From assembly GCF_001425705.1 (NCBI RefSeq), contig NZ_LMDC01000027.1, forward strand, positions 3,515 to 67,514: a DNA stretch of 64,000 nucleotides, read 5' to 3'. Position numbers and translations under genes: made by a program. The DNA comes from Pelomonas sp. Root1217 (lineage in GTDB: Bacteria > Pseudomonadota > Gammaproteobacteria > Burkholderiales > Burkholderiaceae_C). The notes under the pieces were generated by a model that saw only the letters and a list, made by a program, of their open reading frames with translations, was not told the DNA's origin and did no database searches. This document shows, piece after piece, positions 25,102 through 34,971 of this stretch; the first letter of the stretch is position 1; every line of letters starts with the position of its first letter.

Positions 25102-27204
25102 TCAGGCTGCGCTGTGACGGATGGCGTCGTCGATCGCAGACAGCAGATCACCCTGGTCAAAAGGTTTGGCCACGCGGCGGAACCAGAGGATCGGCTCGCC
25201 GTCACCGTCGGGCATGGTGTCGGCCTCCGCGCTGATGGCGATCACCGGAATCCTGGCCGTGCGCGGATCCTGCGACAGCAGTTGAAAGGCCTGACGCCCG
25301 GTGAGTTCCGGCATCCGGTTGTCCATCAAGATGACGGCGGGCGCATGGGCAAGGGCCAGCGCCACACCCTCGCGGCCGTTGCTTGCGGTGATGAGGCGCA
25401 GGTCCGGCCGGTGCAACAACTGTGCGCGCACGAGGTCGTGGCTGGGCAGGTCGTCTTCAACCAGTAGCACGGTGAGCTGCGGCTGAATGTCGGTCACGCG
25501 GACAGGGCGCTCTTGCGCGCTGGCGCCGATCTCCGGCTTTCGCGACACGGTTTCGCCGCCAGCCAGTTCAAACCAGAAGCAGCTGCCCGTACCGGGCGTG
25601 CTGTCCACGCCGATTCGGCCACCCATCAGTTCGACCAGGTGCCGGGTCACGACCAAGCCCAGGCCCGTGCCTTCCATGGCGCCCGGGCCGTCACCGGAAC
25701 GCCCCAGCCGATTGAAGGCCTCGAAAAGCTGGGCCATTTCTTGCGGGCGCAGTCCGGCGCCGCCGTCCTGGACTTCGATGCGCACGCGCTCGGCGCCCGA
25801 GGGCCGCACCCGCAGTGCAAGCGCACCGCCCGGCCGGTTGTACTTGATGGCGTTGGACAGCAGGTTCAGCAGCACCTGCTTGAGTCGCGTCCGGTCCGCC
25901 ACGACGGCCAGCGTGTCCGGCGGCACCTGGAAATTCGATTGCAGGCCGCGGGCCTGGGCTTGCGGCATGACCATGGCTTCGCACTCGGCCAGCAACTGGC
26001 GAAGCGGCAACACCTGCATGTCGAGCTTCAGCTTGCCGGCTTCGATCTGCGACAAGTTGAGCAGTTCACCGATCAGCGTCAGCAGGTGCTCGCCGGCCTT
26101 CTGGATATGGGCGTTGAAGGCCATTTGCCTTTCCGCGGGCAAGCCGTGGCCCGGGGAGGCAAGCATCTGCGAGAAGCCGATGATGGCGTTCAGCGGCGTC
26201 CGCAGCTCGTGGCTCATGCGGCCCAGGAACTCGCTCTTGGCCTGGTTGGCTTGCTCTGCGGCACGGGTGGCAGCGACGAGCTCGCGGTTGGAGGCTTCCA
26301 GCTGTTCGGTCCGCAGGGCCACCCGGTGCTCGAGCTGCTCGTTGAGGTCGCGCATGGTGGCTTCCACCGCCTTCTGGACCGTCACATCCTGCAGGGTGCT
26401 GAACCATCGCAGGCCGCCGGCCTCGGTCACCTCCTCGAGCGGCTCGATCACCTGGGCCACCTGCACGACTTCGCCATCGGTGCGTACCAGGCGGTATTCG
26501 ACCTCGACCTTGGCCCGCGTGCGCGCCGCTTCCAGGCTCGCACCGCGGTAGCTGGCCCGATCGTCGGCATGCACGAGTTGGTTCATCCAGTCGCGTGTCG
26601 TGCGCGGCATGTCCTGCGGCGCGCAGCCGACGAGTTGGGGCAGGGTGTCGGACCAGCGCTCGAAGGAGCCGTCCGGACGGGTCACCACATGGCTGAGTTT
26701 GGCCACCCCTTGGGCGCGCCGAAGGCCCGCCTCACGCTCGCGCAGTGCTGTCTCGGCCTGCATGCGCAACGTCACGTCCAGCGGTGCGACGAAGCGGGCA
26801 GGCCGACCTTCATAGAGCAACTCATGCGAGGTGATCTCGACGTAGATCAGCCGCCCGTCCTTGAGCCGATGACGCCAGATGCCGCTGTTGAACACCTCGG
26901 CCGGCGTGAGTCGCACCGACGACTCCACCGCACCCACGTCCTCCGGTGGCCGGATGTCGCGGATGGACATCGAAAGGAATTCCTCCCGCGTGTAGCCGTA
27001 TTTCTGGCAGGCCACCTCGTTGACATCCAGAAAGCGCAACGTCTGCAGGTCATAGACCCACATGGGCAAGGGGTTGGCCTCGAAAAGCTGTTGATACCGG
27101 TGTGCGTCCGAACCGCTCATTTGCATCAACTCACGCGCTGGCCGGCGCTTGCTGCGCAAAACCTTCCTGCCTCGGTGAGCTGATTTTCCGGATCTGGTGA
27201 CCAT
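25102..27204 (-). CDS. PAS-PAS hybrid sensor kinase
   Basis: A 700-residue soluble kinase without membrane segments. Two PAS domains (first near YQQLFEANPLPMWVYDL; second ending WFSTLQDVT), a coiled coil, HisKA (MSHELRTPLNAIIGFSQ), HATPase (GTGLGLVVTRHLV) and a C-terminal receiver (VILMDNRMPELTG). The ATG at 27204 has AGGAG seven bases upstream, which decides the start over a longer frame beginning at 27315. No partner regulator is adjacent on its transcript; the 198 bases downstream to the receptor gene contain nothing I recognise. Confidence 0.9.
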   Translation of the reverse strand: MVTRSGKSAHRGRKVLRSKRRPARELMQMSGSDAHRYQQLFEANPLPMWVYDLQTLRFLDVNEVACQKYGYTREEFLSMSIRDIRPPEDVGAVESSVRLTPAEVFNSGIWRHRLKDGRLIYVEITSHELLYEGRPARFVAPLDVTLRMQAETALREREAGLRRAQGVAKLSHVVTRPDGSFERWSDTLPQLVGCAPQDMPRTTRDWMNQLVHADDRASYRGASLEAARTRAKVEVEYRLVRTDGEVVQVAQVIEPLEEVTEAGGLRWFSTLQDVTVQKAVEATMRDLNEQLEHRVALRTEQLEASNRELVAATRAAEQANQAKSEFLGRMSHELRTPLNAIIGFSQMLASPGHGLPAERQMAFNAHIQKAGEHLLTLIGELLNLSQIEAGKLKLDMQVLPLRQLLAECEAMVMPQAQARGLQSNFQVPPDTLAVVADRTRLKQVLLNLLSNAIKYNRPGGALALRVRPSGAERVRIEVQDGGAGLRPQEMAQLFEAFNRLGRSGDGPGAMEGTGLGLVVTRHLVELMGGRIGVDSTPGTGSCFWFELAGGETVSRKPEIGASAQERPVRVTDIQPQLTVLLVEDDLPSHDLVRAQLLHRPDLRLITASNGREGVALALAHAPAVILMDNRMPELTGRQAFQLLSQDPRTARIPVIAISAEADTMPDGDGEPILWFRRVAKPFDQGDLLSAIDDAIRHSAA

Positions 27205-27438
27205 TCGTCCGCTCCTGCAAGCGTGGCCATGGTTCCGCAGCGCAACGGCGCGCTGTTCTGACTCTAATTCCAATCTGCCATGGCGCGCCGTAAGTAACAC
27301 TTTGCTGTTCTGCAACGGCGGCTAGCCGCAAGCACAGGCAGTTGTCCGACACGCGATGTCCAGCACGGCGATGTCAGCGTTTGCCCAGAATGGGACGTCG
27401 TCGCAACGTGCCCGCCGAGGCCATCCCCACCCGCTCGG

Positions 27439-29247
27439 TCAGTCAGCGTCTGTGGTTGGCGGCCATTGCAGGCCGAGCTGCTCTCCGATATGGGCCCGCA
27501 GCGCTTCCAGGGACACAGGCTTGGTCAGGAACACGTTGACGCCTGCCTGCAGGCAGGCGGCACGGTGCTCGGCGGTGGCCGAGGCCGAGACCGCGATCAC
27601 GGGCACGGTGGCCAGATCGGCCTCCCGCCGCAGTCGGCGCGTGGCTTCCACGCCGCCGACAGACGGCATCACGCTGTCCATCAAGATCAGGTCCGGCCGG
27701 AAATTCCTCGCCGCTGCCAGCAGTTCGCTGCCATCGCTGGCCTGCGCCACTTCGAATCCGGCGTTGCTGAGGAAATCGCACATCAGCGTGCGGTTCGCCG
27801 CCACGTCGTCGACCACCAGCACGCGTCGCGGCGGCCCCGCGTAGCGCGCCACGCCGGGCATCCTGCGAGGCGCGGCCTCCGCCCGCTGCGCTATTGGCAA
27901 CGGCAGCTCCACGCGGAATCGGGAGCCGCGCCCGAACTCACTGCTCACCTGCACTTGTCCGCCCATGTCGTTCACCAATGCGCGGGTGATCGCGAGCCCC
28001 AGCCCCGTGCCACCGCTGCGGTGTTGCGCGTCGCCCACCTGCTCGAAGGGCTTGAAGATGCGTTCCATGTCGTCGGGGCGCATGCCGACACCGGTGTCCT
28101 CGATATCCAGCCGCAGCAACACCTGCCCGGGGCCAGTCGGCTCGGCACGGGCGCGCAGCGCGACCGTGCCGCGGTCGGTGAACTTGATGGCATTGCCCAG
28201 CAGGTTCAGCAGCACCTGGCGCAAGCGGCGCTCGTCGGCCAGCACGGCCTCGGGCAAGCCTTCAGCGGCCTCGAACACGAAGGCCAGACGCTTCTCGTCT
28301 GCCTTCACCCGCATGAGGTTCACGACCGTCTGCAGCAGGCCGGTCAGGTGCACCGGCTCCGGGTTCAGGTCCGTGCGGCCTGCCTCGATGCGCGCCAGGT
28401 CGAGGATGTCGTTGATCAGCGCCAGCAGGTGCTGCCCACTCTGGTGGATGGTGTCCAGGCCGCGCGCCTGGCGCGCGCTCAGGCCGCCCTCCATGGTCAG
28501 CAGTTGCGCGTAGCCGAGGACGGCATTCAGCGGTGTGCGCAGCTCGTGGCTCATGCCGGCGAGGAACTCGCTCTTCGCGCGGTTGGCCGCCTCGGCGGCG
28601 TGCCGGGCGGCGCGCTCGGTCTGGAGCATGCCGCGCTCGAGTTCGAGCGTCGCGGCATGCGCGCGATCCCGGGCATCCAGCTTCGACAGGGTGCTTCGCA
28701 CCTGGCTTTCGACCGCCTCCTCGCTGAGCGCGAGCACCCTGGCGATATCGGTGTAGGCGTTGCCCTGCGCGATGAATCGCAGGACGCTGATCTCCGCCGG
28801 CGTGAGGTTGTCGTCGATGATCTGCTCGGCCAGTTCAAATGACCCTTCCGACGGAAGCGCGTGGCGGCCGGCGTGCACGGCGCGGATGGCGTCCAGCAGC
28901 TCCTTGTGCAAGGCGTTCTTCAGAAGGTAGCCGCGCGCGCCGGCGTGCAAGGCGCGCTGCGCCTGAGCGTCGCCGGCATAGGTGGTGAGCACGATGATCC
29001 GGGCTTCGGGAAACTCGGCGCGGATCGCGCCGATCGCGTCGAGCCCGCTCATGCCGGGCATCTGCAGATCCATCAGCGTGACGTCGGGGCGGTGCACGCG
29101 GAATTGCTGGATCGCTTCGCGTCCGTTCGCCGCTTCCGCCACGAGGGTCATGTCCGGCTCGACGGAAAGCAGCATCGCGATGCCCTGCCGCACGATCGGG
29201 TGATCGTCGACGCAGAGAACCTGGATGCGGGTCAGATCTTCGGTCAT
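27439..29247 (-). CDS. NarL-type response regulator fused to a hybrid histidine kinase
   Basis: A 602-residue soluble protein with an odd order. Residues 5-125 are a receiver with D60 in VTLMDLQMPGMSG; ~145-195 is a LuxR/NarL-type HTH (LTPAEISVLRFIAQGNAYTDIA, then EEAVESQVRSTLSKL); ~205-230 is a short coiled coil. HisKA follows with H234 (MSHELRTPLNAVLGYAQ), then HATPase (GTGLGLAITRALV) and a second receiver (LILMDSVMPSVGG). Its ATG overlaps the stop of the propeller kinase by four bases, so it is that kinase's partner. It may bind DNA and also pass phosphate on. Confidence 0.88.
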   Translation of the reverse strand: MTEDLTRIQVLCVDDHPIVRQGIAMLLSVEPDMTLVAEAANGREAIQQFRVHRPDVTLMDLQMPGMSGLDAIGAIRAEFPEARIIVLTTYAGDAQAQRALHAGARGYLLKNALHKELLDAIRAVHAGRHALPSEGSFELAEQIIDDNLTPAEISVLRFIAQGNAYTDIARVLALSEEAVESQVRSTLSKLDARDRAHAATLELERGMLQTERAARHAAEAANRAKSEFLAGMSHELRTPLNAVLGYAQLLTMEGGLSARQARGLDTIHQSGQHLLALINDILDLARIEAGRTDLNPEPVHLTGLLQTVVNLMRVKADEKRLAFVFEAAEGLPEAVLADERRLRQVLLNLLGNAIKFTDRGTVALRARAEPTGPGQVLLRLDIEDTGVGMRPDDMERIFKPFEQVGDAQHRSGGTGLGLAITRALVNDMGGQVQVSSEFGRGSRFRVELPLPIAQRAEAAPRRMPGVARYAGPPRRVLVVDDVAANRTLMCDFLSNAGFEVAQASDGSELLAAARNFRPDLILMDSVMPSVGGVEATRRLRREADLATVPVIAVSASATAEHRAACLQAGVNVFLTKPVSLEALRAHIGEQLGLQWPPTTDAD

Positions 29248-32200
29248 TCGCCGACCTCGCTGGGTGCGAACTTCTTGTGGAGGAACCATGATCGAGCCGG
29301 TACCGGCCGACTGTACGCCTGCGACGCCGGTGCGCTGAATGCCACTTCCGTTCCCGTCTCCAGGCCGCTGCGAACGGCCAGCTTGCCGCCGACGAGCTCG
29401 GCACGCTCCCGCATGCCGCTCAAACCGAAGTGCCCTTGTTTTTCGCCCGCGCGCAGCACTTCCGGGTCGATCCCCCTGCCGTCGTCGCGAACCCGCACGC
29501 ACAGCTGCCGCTCGTCGTAGCCGATCTCGACCCGGATCTGCTTTGCATCGGCGTGGTGGAAGGCGTTGCGCAGTGCCTCGCCAGCGATGCGGAAGGTCTC
29601 GTCGCGCACCAGCGGATGCAGAGCCTGAGGCGTTCCCTGAACTTCGACATGCGCCGATGCCGCGTGACCGCTCTCGTTCGCCAACTCCTCGGCGAGCGCC
29701 CTCAGGGCGTCCGCCAGGTTGTCGGTGTCCAGGGCCGAGGTCCGCAAACCCTGTACGGTATCGCGGCCCTCCGTGATCGCTTCGGCCGCATGGTCGATCG
29801 CGCCCGCGAGGATCTGCCTCGATTCGCGCGGGCGATCAGGCAGCAGGTTGAGTGCGGCCTGGAACTGCAGCAGCAGCCCGTGAAAACGCTGCAACAGCGT
29901 GTCGTGCAGGTCGCGAGCGATGCGCGTGCGTTCGGCAATACGCGCCTCCAGCGTCGCCTCCAACTGCCGATGCAGCCGCCGGATGCGCATGTGCAGCCGG
30001 AGTTGGAAAGCGCTCCATGCCAGGCCAATGAGCAGGATGGCGCCCGCCAGGCGGAACCAGGTGGTTTGGTAAAAGGCCGGCGGAATCGCGAATTCGAGCT
30101 GCGCGCCTTCCTCATTCCACACGCCGCTGTTGTTGGAAGCCTTCACGCGGAAGCGATAGTTGCCGGGCGGCAGATTCGTGTAGGTGGCCTGACGCCTGTC
30201 GATGGCCTCCTGCCAATCGTTGTCGTGCCCCTCCAGCCTGTAGCGAAAGCGCGTGCTCTTCGGGTCGACCAAGCTCAGCGCGGTGAACTCGATCGTCATG
30301 TCGCGGACCAGCGGGGGCAGACGAAGTCCGTTCTCGACCGCATAGGGCTTGTGGTCGGCGTGCAGGGCCTCGATATGAACCGGCGGAGGCAGCGGGTTGA
30401 ATGGCAGGTGGTCGGGGGCGATCACCTGGACGTCTGCGCCCGACACGAACCAGAGCTTGCCGTCCGGCCCTTTCGCCACGGGAGGGTTGAAGTAGGCCGG
30501 CGTGAGCGCCAGCAGCGGCACGCCATCCGCGGCCCCCCAGACCTTCGTGGCGACCCGGCGGCTCGGGTCGGCGATCCAGGCGGCCAGGTCGTCACGCAAA
30601 ACCCTCACGAGCCCGCAGGATGCATACATCCACAGTGACCCGTCGTCGTCCAGCGTCGACCAGTGCACCGTGTTGCAGGGCAGGCCGTTGCCGACTGCGA
30701 GCGTGGTGACACGGCCATCCTTGATACGGCTGAGGCCCCCCTCTTCGGTGGCGGCCCAGACTGCCCCGTCGGCATCGAGCCGGAGACCGGCGACATGGCC
30801 CGCGCCCAGCCCTTCGGCGGGTGTGTAGGTGGCCTGGACCTTCCCGTCCTTGAAATACAACACCCCACCGTCCTGCCAGAAGGACAGCCACAAGCCACCT
30901 CGGTCGGCGACAACGACTTTGGCTTGTTGCCGGCGGCCGAGCGCGGCCCATGGAATGTTCTCGGCGAATCGACCCTTGTGCAGCCGTGAAAGGCCTTCAT
31001 TGCCAGACAGCCAGAGGTCGCCCGTCCCATCGCCCGTGATGGAATAGACCTCCTTGCTGGGCACGCCGCTGACGGCGACGAAGCGGCCGTTCGCAAAGTA
31101 GGCGAGGCCACGGCCCGTGCTCACCCAGAGTCGCCCGTCGGCGTCCTGATGCAGGGATTGCACTCTGGCATCTGGCAGCCCGTCGCGTTCCCTGTAGACG
31201 GTCGGTCTCGCGCCCTTCCACCGGGCCAGTCCTTCGCCGGTTGCCACCCAGACGCTGCCGTCCTTTGTCGCCAGTACCGACTTCGTGCCGTCATTGGGCA
31301 GGCCCTGCTGCATGGAGAGGGTGGTGACAGGCAGCTTTCGGAAGCGGTCTATGCCCTTCTCGCTGCCGAACCAGATGTTGCCTTCGCGGTCTTCGAAAAG
31401 ACTGCAGGCGATGTTCCCGGAGAGACCGTCTGCCCGCGTGAACGCGTCGGCCTGGCCCTCTTGCAAATGGAGGATGCCGTGGCCTTCGGTTCCGATCCAG
31501 AGCCCGCCATCGCGGTCCCGCAACAACTTGTTGGCCTTGATGTCGCGGTCAGGGAGCCATTCATCGGGCTTGGCAGCGCTTCGCATTGGCGACGGCACCA
31601 ATCTGTCGCCGTCCACGCGCAGGATCCCGGCGCCGCGGATGCCGATCAGGATTTGTCCATCGGCGGTCGTGCTCAGGTCGCCCACTCGCACGCCTGGCGT
31701 CTCGAATCGTTGCGGCGTCCCGGGCTTCCAGCGCCAGAGGCCCGAGTCCGCACCCACCCACAGCGCCCCGGATTTGTCTTCGGCCAGGCTCCAGACGAAC
31801 TGGCCAAACCCGCCTTCAGGCATGGAACATTGGGCCTGACCTGCGCGGATGGCGCACAGCCGTCCTCGTTCGCCCAGCAGCCCGGCCCAGACCGTTCCGT
31901 CGCGGTCCTCGAACAACGACGTCACGAACCCGTTGGGGATTTGCGGATAGCGGGTCAGCTCGATGCCATTCCAGCTGACCAGGCCATTGAAGGTGCCAAT
32001 CCAGAGCGTGCCGTCGCGGGACACCAGCAGGGCGTAGGGATTGCTTGGCAGCGACTGGCCTGTCGGTGGTTGCCAGGGAACGAACCGAAGGCCGTCGAAG
32101 CGAAACATGCCAAATGACCCGCCGACCCAGAGATAGCCGTCGGGCGTCTGTGCCATCGCGAAGACGAGACCCAGCAAGGCGCCGTCCCGGGCTGTCCACG

Positions 32201-32333
32201 AGGTGTGCGCGTACTGGGATACCTGCAGGGGAGGATCGAGCGCGAGGGCAGGGGATGGCGAGATGAGCAGAGCCGGCGCCAGGAGCAGACCCGGCAGGAG
32301 GTGTCTCTGACTCTGGCCCACCCGTTGACGCAC
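29244..32333 (-). CDS. Beta-propeller sensor kinase (Reg_prop, Y_Y_Y, HisKA_3)
   Basis: A 1029-residue membrane kinase. A signal segment (residues ~12-32) is followed by about a dozen two-component propeller repeats of the form DG-LW-GT/G, a Y_Y_Y domain (LPPGNYRFRVKASNNSG), one membrane segment (LAGAILLIGLAWSAFQL), a HisKA_3 dimer/phosphotransfer helix (RTRIARDLHDTLLQRF) and a HATPase (NAFHHA, DDGRGI). The periplasmic layout is the one used by Bacteroides hybrid two-component systems that sense glycan fragments. It lies just downstream of the LacI-MFS pair and upstream of its coupled regulator. Confidence 0.9.
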   Translation of the reverse strand: MRQRVGQSQRHLLPGLLLAPALLISPSPALALDPPLQVSQYAHTSWTARDGALLGLVFAMAQTPDGYLWVGGSFGMFRFDGLRFVPWQPPTGQSLPSNPYALLVSRDGTLWIGTFNGLVSWNGIELTRYPQIPNGFVTSLFEDRDGTVWAGLLGERGRLCAIRAGQAQCSMPEGGFGQFVWSLAEDKSGALWVGADSGLWRWKPGTPQRFETPGVRVGDLSTTADGQILIGIRGAGILRVDGDRLVPSPMRSAAKPDEWLPDRDIKANKLLRDRDGGLWIGTEGHGILHLQEGQADAFTRADGLSGNIACSLFEDREGNIWFGSEKGIDRFRKLPVTTLSMQQGLPNDGTKSVLATKDGSVWVATGEGLARWKGARPTVYRERDGLPDARVQSLHQDADGRLWVSTGRGLAYFANGRFVAVSGVPSKEVYSITGDGTGDLWLSGNEGLSRLHKGRFAENIPWAALGRRQQAKVVVADRGGLWLSFWQDGGVLYFKDGKVQATYTPAEGLGAGHVAGLRLDADGAVWAATEEGGLSRIKDGRVTTLAVGNGLPCNTVHWSTLDDDGSLWMYASCGLVRVLRDDLAAWIADPSRRVATKVWGAADGVPLLALTPAYFNPPVAKGPDGKLWFVSGADVQVIAPDHLPFNPLPPPVHIEALHADHKPYAVENGLRLPPLVRDMTIEFTALSLVDPKSTRFRYRLEGHDNDWQEAIDRRQATYTNLPPGNYRFRVKASNNSGVWNEEGAQLEFAIPPAFYQTTWFRLAGAILLIGLAWSAFQLRLHMRIRRLHRQLEATLEARIAERTRIARDLHDTLLQRFHGLLLQFQAALNLLPDRPRESRQILAGAIDHAAEAITEGRDTVQGLRTSALDTDNLADALRALAEELANESGHAASAHVEVQGTPQALHPLVRDETFRIAGEALRNAFHHADAKQIRVEIGYDERQLCVRVRDDGRGIDPEVLRAGEKQGHFGLSGMRERAELVGGKLAVRSGLETGTEVAFSAPASQAYSRPVPARSWFLHKKFAPSEVGE

Positions 32334-32414
32334 TGAATTCCTTTGCCTTCCTTTGCCGCTGGCAGCAAGTGAGCAGCGTATCGCGAAAGGCCCTCTGCCG
32401 GGAGGTTCAGAACG

Positions 32415-33743
32415 TCATCGCCGATTGGAAAGCACCGAAGACGGCCGCAGGCGCAACAGGCACACAACGCACAGCAGAGAGAAAACCGTTCCTGCAAGCA
32501 AGGTGTAGCGATAGTCATGTTCGGACAGATCGAGCATCGGCCCCTGGACACTGCTGACAAGGATCGTGCCGAAGATCACCATCAGATCTTTGGTCGAGTT
32601 GAACTGCACGAATCTGGCGCGCGGGAAAAGCGCCATCGGCATGGACGCGGCTGCCGTGAACCAGGCGCCGGAAATCACCACGTGGGCGAAGTAGAAGACG
32701 CGGAAGCTCGCGGCGTCCGACACCAGGGCGAAGCCGGCCGCGGAAATGGCGCAATACACCGTCATGATGCCCATCGAGACTCGCACCGCGCCAAAGCGAT
32801 CAGCCATGGACCCAATGGCAAAGGCCGACACGATGGACACCGCATAGCCTGCTGCCGTCAGCGCGCCCAGCGTGGCCTTCTGGATGCCAGCCGCGTGCGC
32901 ATAGTGCAAATAAAAGGTGTTGAAGGGGCTGAAGGTGACGCTCGCCAGCACGAAGGCGGCGACGGCCCACCCATAGGAGCGATGGCGAAAGCAGGCCAGC
33001 ACGTGGTCGAGGGGAAATCTCAGCCGGCGCTCCGTCTTGTCAGCGGGCGCGGCGTCGGGCGGCAAGGGTGTCTCTTTCAGCATCAACGCCATCGCGAGGA
33101 TAGGCAGGCAGAAGAAGAGGCCGACGCCCATCAGGACCTCGCGCAGATGGTGGTCCGTGAGCGCGAAGATCCAGTTGTGATACGCGATGCCGATCGTCAG
33201 GCTGACGATTCTGAACACTGCAAAGAAGCGACCGAGCAGGCCCGCAGGCACAAGGTCGTTGACGAGGCCGTTGAACAGCGAGAAAGCGCTGATGGCGGCG
33301 CAGTCGAATGTGGCCCAGAACAGGCTGAACAGCGCGAGTCGGCAGTTGTGCAGGCCAGGTGACCAGCTGCCCAGTGCCGCATCGAGCGAGCCCGCCAGCG
33401 TGGGTGAAGCGGCCAGGCCCACCATGGCCAGAAGGCCGGCGGGCGCCGCAATCATCAAAAAGGGCTTGCGCCTGCCAAGGCGGCTGCGGCAGCGGTCCGA
33501 GTGATAACCGGCCAGCGGTACCAGCAGCAAGCTCAAGGCGGCGGGCACCGTGGACAACAGCAGTGAGATCGTCGTATCAGACGCCGCGTGCCGGCGCAGC
33601 AGCTCCAGCGCGCTGGGCACGGCAGCGCGCTCGCGCATCGAGACGCCGAAGTCACCGCACAGCAGCCAGAGCAGCAGGGCGCCCAGCCCGACAAGGCTGA
33701 GCGGCATGGCTGCCGCAGCTCTCGCAGCCAGTGCACGATTCAT
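32415..33743 (-). CDS. MFS sugar transporter (GPH/sucrose-symporter-like)
   Basis: A 442-residue protein with about 12 membrane segments. It has the loop GYHSDRCRSRLGRRKPF between segments 2 and 3, as in glycoside/disaccharide-cation symporters, and a second DRFG loop in the C-terminal half (IGSMADRFGAVRVS). It starts at the ATG one base after the LacI gene stop, so the two are co-transcribed. It probably takes up an oligosaccharide released by the neighbouring enzymes, under LacI control (inference). A longer frame to 33794 would overlap the regulator and is not supported. Confidence 0.82.
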   Translation of the reverse strand: MNRALAARAAAAMPLSLVGLGALLLWLLCGDFGVSMRERAAVPSALELLRRHAASDTTISLLLSTVPAALSLLLVPLAGYHSDRCRSRLGRRKPFLMIAAPAGLLAMVGLAASPTLAGSLDAALGSWSPGLHNCRLALFSLFWATFDCAAISAFSLFNGLVNDLVPAGLLGRFFAVFRIVSLTIGIAYHNWIFALTDHHLREVLMGVGLFFCLPILAMALMLKETPLPPDAAPADKTERRLRFPLDHVLACFRHRSYGWAVAAFVLASVTFSPFNTFYLHYAHAAGIQKATLGALTAAGYAVSIVSAFAIGSMADRFGAVRVSMGIMTVYCAISAAGFALVSDAASFRVFYFAHVVISGAWFTAAASMPMALFPRARFVQFNSTKDLMVIFGTILVSSVQGPMLDLSEHDYRYTLLAGTVFSLLCVVCLLRLRPSSVLSNRR

Positions 33744-33744
33744 G

Positions 33745-34764
33745 TCAGCCGCGCAGAGCCACGGGGCCGGTCGACTTGCGGACGACGAGTTCAAGCGGGA
33801 GGGCGATCTTCCTCGCCGCGACGCCCTGGCCCTCGATCAGCGCCACGAGTTCTCGTACCGCGCAGGCGCTGAGTTCGACCAGCGGTTGGCGCATCGTCGT
33901 CAGAGGCGGGTGGATGTGGCTGGAGATGGCGATGTCGTCGAAACCCACGACCGAGATGTCTTCGGGGACGCGCAGGCCTTTGCTGTGGATGGCATCGATG
34001 GCGCCGAACGCCATTTCGTCGTTGGCCGCGAAGATGGCGGTGGGCGGCTCCGGCAAGGTCAGCAGCTGCAGCGTGGCCGCGTAGCCGCCGGTCTGGACGA
34101 AACGACCCGGGACGATGAGCGCCGGGTCGGCGGCGATGCCGGCCGCGTTCAGGGCTTCGACATAGGCTGCCTGTCGCTCGGTGCTCTGGCCCGTGTAGTG
34201 GGAGCCGGCAATGAAGGCGATGCGACGGTGCCCCAGCGACAGCAGGTGCTCGACCGCCGTGCGGGCGCCCTTGCGGTTCTCGACGACGACGACGGGCAGC
34301 TCCATGGCGCGCGCATCGAAGTTGACGAAAACGCAGGGCAACTGGCGGTGTTCAAGGTCGCCGAGGTAGGCATCCTCGACATTCGGCATGGGCAGGATGA
34401 GGCCGGCGCACAGGTTGGCGAGCATGTCTCGAGTGTCTGCCCGGCCCGGGGCGTCGAAACGGTCGGCGTTGAACAGCAGGATGTCGTAGCCGCGGGCACG
34501 CGCTTCGTTGCTGATCTCCTTCGTGATCTCGTGCAGCACCAGTGAGCCGAAGTTGTTCACGAAGATGCCGATGAGCCGGCTTTTCTCGCCGCGCATGCGC
34601 CGCGCCACCATGTCGGGCGAGTAGTTCAGCTTGGCCGCAGCCTCCATGACGCGTGCACGTGCATCTTCCGAGACGTAGCCAGTGCCGCGGATGGCACGCG
34701 ATGCGGTGATGGGCGCGACCCCGGCCAACTTCGCTACTTCACTGAGCCTGCTGGGTTTTGGCAT
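33745..34764 (-). CDS. LacI-family transcriptional regulator of the glycan locus
   Basis: A 339-residue regulator. The N-terminal HTH (RLSEVAKLAGVAPITASRAI) and hinge helix (SPDMVARRMRGEKS) precede a periplasmic-binding-protein-like effector domain (IGIFVNNFGSLVLHEI, FAANDEMAFGAIDAI, VVGFDDIAISSHIHPPLTTM). It would repress until a sugar binds. It is divergent from the GH105 operon. Two similar 16-base dyads in that gap and two before the receptor at 39.1 kb fit the central-CG type of LacI operator, so I infer autoregulation and control of both units. Confidence 0.92.
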   Translation of the reverse strand: MPKPSRLSEVAKLAGVAPITASRAIRGTGYVSEDARARVMEAAAKLNYSPDMVARRMRGEKSRLIGIFVNNFGSLVLHEITKEISNEARARGYDILLFNADRFDAPGRADTRDMLANLCAGLILPMPNVEDAYLGDLEHRQLPCVFVNFDARAMELPVVVVENRKGARTAVEHLLSLGHRRIAFIAGSHYTGQSTERQAAYVEALNAAGIAADPALIVPGRFVQTGGYAATLQLLTLPEPPTAIFAANDEMAFGAIDAIHSKGLRVPEDISVVGFDDIAISSHIHPPLTTMRQPLVELSACAVRELVALIEGQGVAARKIALPLELVVRKSTGPVALRG

Positions 34765-34793
34765 AGGTCAACGCTGAGATGGAATATCGCAAT

Positions 34794-34809
34794 GTGGTGA
34801 CGATACCAC
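34794..34809. promoter_or_regulatory. LacI-type operator 1 (regulator side)
   Basis: GTGGTGACGATACCAC is centred on CG between 34801 and 34802; the outer symmetry extends to 34791-34812. It matches the consensus ATGGTAACGTTACCAT in 12 of 16 positions and lies 30 bases upstream of the LacI start, as expected for autorepression. Confidence 0.65.
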
Positions 34810-34862
34810 ATTCATTGCCGCGACCGGCAAAGCGTGCCTGCTACGCAAATTCCTTTGTGGTT

Positions 34863-34891
34863 TTGACTGGATATGCTAACGTAACCATACT
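34863..34891 (+). promoter_or_regulatory. Promoter of the GH105 operon with LacI-type operator 2
   Basis: A -35 box TTGACT (34863-34868) and a -10 box CATACT (34886-34891) are 17 bases apart. The operator-like 16-mer ATGCTAACGTAACCAT (34873-34888) occupies the spacer and the start of the -10 box, the classic place for a repressor. It matches the shared consensus in 14 of 16 positions. An ~80-base leader follows before the GH105 start. Confidence 0.65.
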
Positions 34892-34971
34892 CAATGGGCG
34901 CAGCAGTCAACCGGCGGGCTGCGCCGACCCAGCCGGCGCATCGGAACTGCTCCGCTGCGCTCAACGGATCC

